Assembly (NCBI GenBank): GCA_964356295.1
Contig: CAYHHE010000007.1
Location: 1 to 53,097 of the forward strand
Reading direction: 5' to 3'
DNA: 53,097 nt
Source: CAVQGZ01 sp964356295
GTDB lineage: Bacteria > Actinomycetota > Actinomycetes > Jiangellales > Jiangellaceae
This document shows positions 47,522 to 53,097 of this stretch, piece by piece. The notes below the pieces were generated by a model that saw only the letters and a list, made by a program, of their open reading frames with translations, had not been told where the DNA came from and searched no databases. Every line of letters starts with the position of its first letter. Within the stretch, counting starts at the first letter, position 1. Position numbers and translations under genes: made by a program.

Positions 47522-48478
47522 TCAGCCCTGACGGCGCTTGATCTCCTCGGTCGCCTGCGGCAGAACCGTGAAGAGGTCGCCGACGACCGAGAAGTCCGCC
47601 AGCTGAAGGATCGGCGCCTCCTCGTCCTTGTTGATCGCGACGATCGTCTTCGAGGTCTGCATGCCGGCTCGGTGCTGGATGGCGCCGGAGATGCCTGCGG
47701 CCACGTACAGCTGCGGCGAGACCACGTGCCCGGTCTGGCCGATCTGGAAGGCGTGCGGGTACCAGCCGGAGTCCACCGCCGCGCGCGAGGCCCCGACCGC
47801 GGCGCCCATGGCGTCCGCGAGCTGTTCCACCGGGCCGAAGTCACCGCCGGTCCCCCGTCCCCCGGAGACGATGATCGCGGCCTCGTTGAGGTCGGGGCGT
47901 CCGGTCCGCTCGCGCGGCGCGTGATCGGTCACCCGCACGGCGCGGGCGAGGTCGGAGAAGGTCACCTCCACGAGCTCGATCGACGGCGACGACGGGGACT
48001 CCTCAGGCGTGGTGGCGTTCGGCTTGACCGTGATGACGGGGGTGCCCGTGGTCACCCTCGCCTGCACCGAGTAGTTGCCGGCGAACACCGACTGCGTGGT
48101 GATGGGGCCGTCCGGGCCGGGCTGGACGTCGACGGCGTCGGTGATGATGCCCGACCCCAGCTTGACGGCGATGTGGGCGGCGATCTCCTTGGACTTCGCG
48201 TTCGAGGTGAGCAGGATGACCGACGGCTGCACCTTCTCGGCCACCGCGACCATTGCCTCGGCCCGCGGGACGATGAGGTAGTCGTCGATGTCGGGTGCGT
48301 CGACGTCGTAGACCACCGCAGCCCCGAAGGCTGCGAGGGTCCCCATGGCCTTCTCGAGGCCGTGCCCGATGACCACGGCAGCCGGGTCGCCGAGTCGGCG
48401 GGCGATGGTCAGGAGCTCGGTGGTGGACTTGCGGACGACGCCGTCGTGGTGGTCGACCAGGACGAGGATCGGGCTCAT
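47522..48478 (-). CDS. etfA: Electron transfer flavoprotein alpha subunit
   Basis: A 318-residue FAD-binding subunit of ETF, which passes electrons from acyl-CoA dehydrogenases to the quinone pool. The C-terminal FAD domain shows IIVSGGRGTGGDFGP near 203, GWYPHAFQIGQTGHVVSPQLYVAAGISGAIQHRAGMQTS near 240 and VAINKDEEAPILQLADFSVVGDLF. It is 42 bases after etfB. Length is normal. Confidence 0.96.
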   Translation of the reverse strand: MSPILVLVDHHDGVVRKSTTELLTIARRLGDPAAVVIGHGLEKAMGTLAAFGAAVVYDVDAPDIDDYLIVPRAEAMVAVAEKVQPSVILLTSNAKSKEIAAHIAVKLGSGIITDAVDVQPGPDGPITTQSVFAGNYSVQARVTTGTPVITVKPNATTPEESPSSPSIELVEVTFSDLARAVRVTDHAPRERTGRPDLNEAAIIVSGGRGTGGDFGPVEQLADAMGAAVGASRAAVDSGWYPHAFQIGQTGHVVSPQLYVAAGISGAIQHRAGMQTSKTIVAINKDEEAPILQLADFSVVGDLFTVLPQATEEIKRRQG

Positions 48479-48520
48479 GTGGGTGTCTCCTGTGGGTAGC
48501 CGGCGGGTGATCGGGACAAC

Positions 48521-49303
48521 TCAGACGAACTTCTGGGACGACAGGAACTCCACCAGGCGCTTGCCGCCGTCGCCGTCGTCCGTGACGACCTCGCCGTGGC
48601 TGCGCGGTGGCCGCTTGGCCACCGCGTCCACGACGGTCCATGCCGCGGACAGTCCGACCTCCTCGGCCGAGACGCCCAGGTCGGCCAGGCTCCAGGTCTG
48701 CACCGGCCTCTTCTTGGCCGCCATGATTCCCTTGAACGACGGGTAGCGCGGGTCGTTGATCTGGTCGGTCACCCCGACCACCGCCGGCAGAGGCGAGGCG
48801 ACGTACTCGATGGCCGCGTCGCCGTCTCTGCGACCGTTCACCTGTCCGTCGGCGACCTCCAGGTTGCCGAGGTAGCCGACGTGGGGGACGCCGAGGCGCT
48901 CGGCGATCATCGCGGGCACCACGCCCATCTCCCCGTCGGTCGAGGCCATCCCGCACATGACCAGGTCGTACTCGCCGATCCTCTCCAACGCCTTGGCCAG
49001 CACGAGCGAGGTGGCCAAGGCGTCCGAGCCCCGCAGGGTGTCGTCCACGACGTGGACGCCGGCGTCGGCGCCCATCTGCAACGCCTTTCGTACCGCGTCG
49101 GCGGCAGCAGGCGGACCCATGGTCAGGATGGTGATCTGGGCGTCGCCGGATTCCTTGATCTTCATGGCCTCCTCGACGGCGTACTCGTCGAGCTCGGAGA
49201 GGAGTCCGTCCACACCGACCCGGTCGGTGGTGAAGTCGTCCTCGACGAACCTGCGCTCCGAGATGGCATTCGGGACGTACTTGCACAGGACAACGATCTT
49301 CAT
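48521..49303 (-). CDS. etfB: Electron transfer flavoprotein beta subunit
   Basis: A 260-residue subunit with the AMP-binding segment CGMASTDGEMGVVPAMIAERLG near 120 and the dehydrogenase-recognition loop PRYPSFKGIMAAKKRPVQ near 195. ATG 49303 is preceded by GGAGG. The promoter probably lies at 49370-49399 and is overlapped by a perfect palindrome, suggesting repression. It is first in the etfB-etfA operon and divergent from the methyltransferase gene. Confidence 0.96.
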   Translation of the reverse strand: MKIVVLCKYVPNAISERRFVEDDFTTDRVGVDGLLSELDEYAVEEAMKIKESGDAQITILTMGPPAAADAVRKALQMGADAGVHVVDDTLRGSDALATSLVLAKALERIGEYDLVMCGMASTDGEMGVVPAMIAERLGVPHVGYLGNLEVADGQVNGRRDGDAAIEYVASPLPAVVGVTDQINDPRYPSFKGIMAAKKRPVQTWSLADLGVSAEEVGLSAAWTVVDAVAKRPPRSHGEVVTDDGDGGKRLVEFLSSQKFV

Positions 49304-49369
49304 CGGTGGGCCTCCTTGCGGGCGCCGGCGTCAGCGTTCCGCCACGACACGTGTGCGGCTGGCACAACT

Positions 49370-49399
49370 ATGTTACTCGCGAGTAGGTCAGCGTGTCAG
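49370..49399 (-). promoter_or_regulatory. Candidate etfB promoter with embedded operator palindrome
   Basis: On the minus strand CTGACA (49399-49394) and TAACAT (49375-49370) are spaced by 18 bases. Between and overlapping them is the perfect 12-bp palindrome TACTCGCGAGTA (49374-49385), in form like a TetR-family operator. A protein bound here would block the promoter. The regulator is not encoded in the window. Confidence 0.5.
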
Positions 49400-49491
49400 G
49401 GCCCCCGCCGTGACGGCCCCCGAACCGCTTCGTGATCTCACCGGCGGACGGGGGGACAGGACGTCCGACCTGCTGTGACAGGGTGAGGCCG

Positions 49492-50262
49492 ATGGCTGGC
49501 AGACCAGAGGACCGCGACGCGAGGGTGGACCTCTTCCACGCCTCGGCCGGTGAGCGGACCGTCCCCGGGATCTGGCACGAGAACTACTGGTTCCGCCGGC
49601 ACGAGGTGGCCTACGGCCTGGCCGGCGCGGTCGCCGCCTCGCTGGACCACGACGATGCCCGAGCCCCGCTCGTCGTCGACGCCGGGTGCGGGGAGGGTTA
49701 CGGGGCCGCCGTCCTTGCCGGCATCGCCGCCCGCGTGGTGGCGCTGGACTACGACGGCCAGGCCATGGCTCATCTGGCCACCTGCTACCCCGAGCTGTCC
49801 GGCATCCGGGGCAACCTGGTGGGTCTGCCGTTGGCTGACGACACGGTCGACCTCGTGGTGAGCCTGCAGACCCTCGAGCACCTGTGGGACCCGCAGGCGT
49901 TCATCCGTGAGTGCGGGCGTGTCTTGCGTCCGGGTGGACGACTGCTGCTGAGCACCCCGAACCGACTGACCTTCCCCGCCGGCAACGTCTTCCACCACCG
50001 CGAGCTCGACGCGGACGAGCTGGCTGACCTGCTCTCCACCGCGTTCACCGGCGTCTCGGTCAGCGGTGTGCACCACGGCGCCCGCCTGCGGGCCTGGGAG
50101 CGTCGCCACGGCAGCATCGTCGACGCCCAGATCGCCTCCAGCCCGGACCAATGGGCGTCCCCCCTGATCGACGCCGTCACCTCGGTCACCGCCGCCGACT
50201 TCGACCTCCGGCCGGACGTGGCCGACAGCCAGGACCTCCTCGCGCAGGCCATCGCGCCGTGA
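49492..50262 (+). CDS. Class I SAM-dependent methyltransferase (Rv3030-like)
   Basis: A 256-residue methyltransferase. Motif I is VDAGCGEGYGAAVLAG near 62, followed by VALDYDGQAM, LPLADDTVDLVVSLQTLEHLWDP and LRPGGRLLLSTPN. The gene order methyltransferase, GH57 branching enzyme, GT4 is that of mycobacterial Rv3030-Rv3032, where it is thought to methylate sugars of the methylglucose lipopolysaccharide. ATG 49492 has GTGAGG upstream; the last four bases (GTGA) overlap the GH57 start. The actual substrate is inferred from context. Confidence 0.88.
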   Translation: MAGRPEDRDARVDLFHASAGERTVPGIWHENYWFRRHEVAYGLAGAVAASLDHDDARAPLVVDAGCGEGYGAAVLAGIAARVVALDYDGQAMAHLATCYPELSGIRGNLVGLPLADDTVDLVVSLQTLEHLWDPQAFIRECGRVLRPGGRLLLSTPNRLTFPAGNVFHHRELDADELADLLSTAFTGVSVSGVHHGARLRAWERRHGSIVDAQIASSPDQWASPLIDAVTSVTAADFDLRPDVADSQDLLAQAIAP

Positions 50263-51749
50263 GGTCGCCGATCGGGACGTTCTGCCTGGTCCTGCACACG
50301 CACCTGCCGTGGTTGGCGCACCACGGCCGATGGCCGGTCGGCGAGGAGTGGCTGCACCAGGCCTGGGCGCAGTCCTACGTCCCGCTGCTGTCCATGCTCG
50401 CCGGCCTGGCAGAGCGCGGCCATCGCGACCTGCTGACCATCGGCGTGACGCCGGTGCTTGCCGCGCAGCTGGACGACCCGTACTGCCTGGCCGAGCAGCA
50501 CCGCTGGCTGGCCGACTGGGCGCTGCGCGCGGACGACCTCAGCGGTCACCGTGACCCCGTGATGCGTGCGCTCGGCACGCAGGAGAGCCGCCGCGCGCGC
50601 CAGGCGGCGCGCGCGTTCGAACGGGACTGGCTCCACGGGGGCTCGCCGGTGTGGCGCGCGCTGGTCGACGCCGGGGCCGTCGAGCTGCTCGGCGGTCCCG
50701 CCACCCATCCGGTCCTGCCGCTGCTGCACGAGCCGGTCGCCGACCTCGCGCTGGGTGCCGGTCTGGACGACGGGGTTGCACGGTGGGGTCGTCGGACCGC
50801 CGGGATCTGGCTGCCCGAGTGCGCCTACAGCCCGGGCATGGAGCACCTGCTCACCCGTCACGGCGTCCGGCGACTCATGCTCGACGGGCCGTCGCTGCGG
50901 CATGTCGGTGCCACCACGAGCCGGCCCTGGCTGCTCGGCGACAGCGACGTCGCCGTGGTCGGGCGAGACCTGGACGTCACGTATCGGGTCTGGTCCCCGC
51001 GCCGCGGCTACCCCGGGGGGCGCTGGTACCGCGACTTCCACAGCTACCACCATGCGTCCGGGTTCAAGCTGTTCCGCGTCACCGGCAGCCACCTGCCTCC
51101 CGAGCAGAAGGCGCTCTACGACCGTGCGCGCGCCCTGCGTGCAGTCCACGACGACGTCGAGGACTTCGTCGGCGTCGTCACCGGACGCCTGCGCGACATC
51201 GCCTTCGCCGAGGGGCGTCCCGGGCTGGTGGTGGCGGCCTACGACACCGAGCTGTTCGGGCACTGGTGGCACGAGGGTGTCGAATGGCTGGCCAGCGTCC
51301 TGCCTCGACTCGCCGACGCCGGGGTTCGGGTCACCACCCTCGGGCGTGCCGTCGAGCACGTGGCTACCGGCGGAGCGGTGCATCCCGAGCGCTCCTCGTG
51401 GGGCCTGGGCAAGGACCTCGCGGTGTGGGACGGGCCGGCCGTGAAGGACATGCTGGACGAGCAGCTGTGGACGCAGGACACGCTGCTGCGGGCGGTGCGC
51501 AGCCGCCGGCCTGGACTCGGACGAGACGCTGGGCTGGACGCCCTGGCACAGGAGGTGCTGCTGGCCTGCGCCAGCGACTGGCCGTTCATGGTCAGCCACG
51601 ACTCGTCCGCCGACTACGCCCGAGACCGCCTGGCCGGACACGTCGCCGCGGTTCGCGCGCGGGCCGTCCCCGATGCCCGTCCAGCGGGTCCGGCGTCCTC
51701 GCCTCCGTTCGGCGGGGTGGATGCTCGGCTGCTCGGCCACCGCTGGTGA
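50259..51749 (+). CDS. GH57 family 1,4-alpha-glucan branching enzyme (Rv3031-like)
   Basis: A 496-residue GH57 protein. FCLVLHTHLPWLAHHGRWPVGEEWL at the N-terminus is the first conserved GH57 region (HTHLPW). The catalytic Glu is in GIWLPECAYSPGMEHLL near 190 and the acid/base Asp in VAAYDTELFGHWWHEGVEWL near 330; the C-terminal helical domain has WPFMVSHDSSADYA. It introduces alpha-1,6 branches into alpha-1,4-glucan. GTG 50259 overlaps the methyltransferase stop. Length agrees with bacterial GH57 branching enzymes. Confidence 0.92.
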   Translation: MRSPIGTFCLVLHTHLPWLAHHGRWPVGEEWLHQAWAQSYVPLLSMLAGLAERGHRDLLTIGVTPVLAAQLDDPYCLAEQHRWLADWALRADDLSGHRDPVMRALGTQESRRARQAARAFERDWLHGGSPVWRALVDAGAVELLGGPATHPVLPLLHEPVADLALGAGLDDGVARWGRRTAGIWLPECAYSPGMEHLLTRHGVRRLMLDGPSLRHVGATTSRPWLLGDSDVAVVGRDLDVTYRVWSPRRGYPGGRWYRDFHSYHHASGFKLFRVTGSHLPPEQKALYDRARALRAVHDDVEDFVGVVTGRLRDIAFAEGRPGLVVAAYDTELFGHWWHEGVEWLASVLPRLADAGVRVTTLGRAVEHVATGGAVHPERSSWGLGKDLAVWDGPAVKDMLDEQLWTQDTLLRAVRSRRPGLGRDAGLDALAQEVLLACASDWPFMVSHDSSADYARDRLAGHVAAVRARAVPDARPAGPASSPPFGGVDARLLGHRW

Positions 51750-51778
51750 CTCATCCCCCCAATGACACCGCAGATCGG

Positions 51779-51784
51779 TAGGCT
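51779..51784 (+). promoter_or_regulatory. Candidate -10 hexamer of the GT4 gene
   Basis: TAGGCT, 8 bases before GTG 51793 and after a 43-base gap from the GH57 stop, so the glycosyltransferase may be transcribed independently of the two genes before it. Confidence 0.3.
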
Positions 51785-51792
51785 GGATCCAC

Positions 51793-52989
51793 GTGGGTCC
51801 GCTTCGCGTCCTGCTCGTCTCCTGGGAGTACCCCCCGGTGATGTACGGGGGTCTGGGGCGACACGTGCATGCGTTGAGCCATGCCCTGTCGCTGCAGGGG
51901 CACGAGGTCGTCGTCCTCACCCAGGGCCCCCCCGGCACACCGGCTGCGGACCCCGCCGTCCAAGGTCGACCCCGCGTGCAGCGCGCCGTCCTGGGATCAG
52001 GCTCCCCCGACGTGTACGCGGACACGGCTAGGTTCGTGGACCATCTCCAGGGCGCGCTCGTCCAGGCCGCCGAGCCGCTGCTGGCGCACTGGCGGCCCGA
52101 CGTGGTGCACGGGCATGACTGGGTGGTGGCCGAGGCGGCCGCTTCGCTGGTCGCCGCGGGCAGTGGCACCATGGTGGTCACCGTGCACGCCACCGAGGCC
52201 GGCCTCTACCAGGGCCACCTCGACACCCCGTTCTCGCGGCGCAGGCACGCCATCGAGCAGAGCCTGGTCGCACAGGCCACCCGCACCATCGTGTGCTCGA
52301 CGGCGATGCATCACGAGGTCGTCCGCGCGTTGGCGGCCGACCCGGAGCGCACGGTCGTGGTCCCCAACGGGGTGGACGTGCAGGCGTGGCAGACCAGCCA
52401 GCAAGAGCGCGACCAGGCCCGCCGGGCTCTGGGACTGACCAGCCACGACCCGTTGCTCGTGCTCGTCGGGCGGCTGGAGTGGGAGAAGGGCGCCCAGGAC
52501 GCCATCGAGGCGCTCGGCCTGCTCGCCGACGAGGGGGTTGTCGCCCACCTCGCGCTGATCGGGAACGGCGCGCGCCGAGACGACCTGGCCAGACAGGCAC
52601 AGCAGCGCGGCGTGGCAGCGTTCGTCCATCCGCTAGGGCGTATGGAGGACGCCCAGGTGACACACGTCGTGGCAGCGGCCGACGTCGCCCTCGTCCCGTC
52701 CCGCTACGAACCGTTCGGCATCGTCGCGCTGGAGGCGATGGCCGCCGGGACACCAGTGGTGGTGACGAGCACCGGAGGACTGCCCGACCTGGTCGAGGAC
52801 GGGATCAGCGGGCTGGTGGTCCCGCCGGCGGCGCCCGAGGCGCTCGCGTCCGCCATCGGCCACCTCCTCGCTGACGCCTCGACGCGGGAGTCGCTCGCCG
52901 CGGCCGCACGACAGCGGGTCATCACCCGGTTCAGCTGGGACCGGGTCGCGCAGGCCACCGTCGAGGTCTATCGCGACGCCGACGGCTGA
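51793..52989 (+). CDS. GT4 family alpha-glucan glucosyltransferase (Rv3032-like)
   Basis: A 398-residue GT-B glycosyltransferase. VSWEYPPVMYGGLGRHVHALSHAL carries the N-terminal glycine loop, DVVHGHDWVVAEAA follows, VVPNGVD and LVLVGRLEWEKG open the C-terminal half, and PSRYEPFGIVALEAMAAGTPVVVT contains the donor-binding EX7E motif near residue 305. In mycobacteria the equivalent protein elongates alpha-1,4-glucan chains of methylglucose lipopolysaccharide and glycogen, and the preceding GH57 enzyme would branch them. The start is GTG 51793 with no ribosome site but a TAGGCT upstream. Confidence 0.92.
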   Translation: MGPLRVLLVSWEYPPVMYGGLGRHVHALSHALSLQGHEVVVLTQGPPGTPAADPAVQGRPRVQRAVLGSGSPDVYADTARFVDHLQGALVQAAEPLLAHWRPDVVHGHDWVVAEAAASLVAAGSGTMVVTVHATEAGLYQGHLDTPFSRRRHAIEQSLVAQATRTIVCSTAMHHEVVRALAADPERTVVVPNGVDVQAWQTSQQERDQARRALGLTSHDPLLVLVGRLEWEKGAQDAIEALGLLADEGVVAHLALIGNGARRDDLARQAQQRGVAAFVHPLGRMEDAQVTHVVAAADVALVPSRYEPFGIVALEAMAAGTPVVVTSTGGLPDLVEDGISGLVVPPAAPEALASAIGHLLADASTRESLAAAARQRVITRFSWDRVAQATVEVYRDADG

Positions 52990-52995
52990 ACCGAC

Positions 52996-53019
52996 GGCTG
53001 CCGCCGTTGCCCGGCAGCC
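52996..53019 (+). terminator. Hairpin after the GT4 gene
   Basis: GGCTGCCG (52996-53003) and CGGCAGCC (53012-53019) are perfect 8-bp arms around an 8-base loop, starting 7 bases after the GT4 stop codon. There is no T run, as is common for actinobacterial terminators. The last 78 bases of the window show nothing recognisable. Confidence 0.6.
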
Positions 53020-53097
53020 CCGCTGCGTCCGAGCAATCGTGGGCTGTCACCGACCAACCTTGCGACGATCCAGCTCACCCGGCACCGCAGGTCCTAG

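Overview
The window is chromosomal DNA from a high-GC actinobacterium. The evidence is very high GC, frequent GTG starts, gene ends overlapping by 4 bp (ATGA/GTGA), several starts placed 6-8 bases after a TANNNT hexamer (leaderless style), an HU protein with a Lys/Ala/Pro tail, a coenzyme F420 gene (fbiD/cofC), and glutamine coding by GluRS plus GatCAB. From memory, the gene order (thiL, ddl, gpsA, fbiD, hup, leuDC/IclR, gltX, FAH, leuB, serA, ilvCNB, gatBAC, ligA, metE-like, mnmA, iscS, etfAB, then methyltransferase-GH57-GT4) follows the corresponding mycobacterial block. The genus cannot be named. Two runs of exactly 100 N (6786-6885 and 43206-43305) are scaffold gaps, both inside short-period repeats.

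Layout. 1-5.9 kb: thiL, a small Lrp-type RAM-domain protein, a DUF3515 protein, ddl, a Cys/Met-metabolism PLP enzyme and the phosphatidate pair plsC-gpsA. 5.9-12 kb: fbiD, hup, leuCD with its divergent IclR regulator, and a polytopic glycosyltransferase. 11.9-15.7 kb: tRNA-Glu(CTC), tRNA-Gln(CTG), a CPBP membrane protease, gltX and a FAH-family hydrolase. 15.9-30.4 kb: a long minus-strand branched-chain and serine block (ilvD, a GGDEF/EAL protein, ilvB, ilvN, ilvC, a YdeI-like protein, serA, leuB, ilvE, a TTC38-like protein, cimA). 30.4-35.5 kb: a duplicated palindromic repeat, a HIT protein, a PQQ-type sugar dehydrogenase lipoprotein and an orphan TadE-TadG-TadE cluster. 35.5-40.5 kb: gatC-gatA-small membrane protein-gatB, an ACT-VOC fusion and an SRPBCC remnant. 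40.7-47.5 kb: ligA, 1.3 kb of repeats and gene remnants, a MetE-like protein, mnmA and iscS. 47.5-53.1 kb: etfBA, then methyltransferase, GH57 branching enzyme and GT4, resembling mycobacterial Rv3030-Rv3032 (methylglucose lipopolysaccharide/alpha-glucan synthesis).

How the genes work together. CimA, LeuCD and LeuB give a threonine-independent route to 2-oxobutyrate, which IlvBN, IlvC, IlvD and IlvE turn into isoleucine; the same enzymes serve valine and leucine (leuA is not in the window). Both ilvB and cimA have a short leader peptide with branched-chain codons (Ile-Leu-Val; Ile-Ile), a hairpin with the leader stop codon in its loop, and an abutting T-tailed terminator. The two leaders also share a similar sequence block, which points to a common attenuation control. 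GluRS, tRNA-Gln and GatCAB form the transamidation route to Gln-tRNA. IscS and MnmA form the tRNA 2-thiouridine route.

Most unusual features: the paired attenuators, one lying inside the reading frame of a GGDEF/EAL gene; an eight-unit TGATCA array whose cores are placed in exact mirror symmetry; an apparent decayed tandem duplication of the metE-like/ligA junction; the orphan Tad cluster with paralogous Cys-containing TadE proteins; and a small membrane protein translationally coupled between gatA and gatB. No CRISPR array, transposase, phage or canonical defence system was found.
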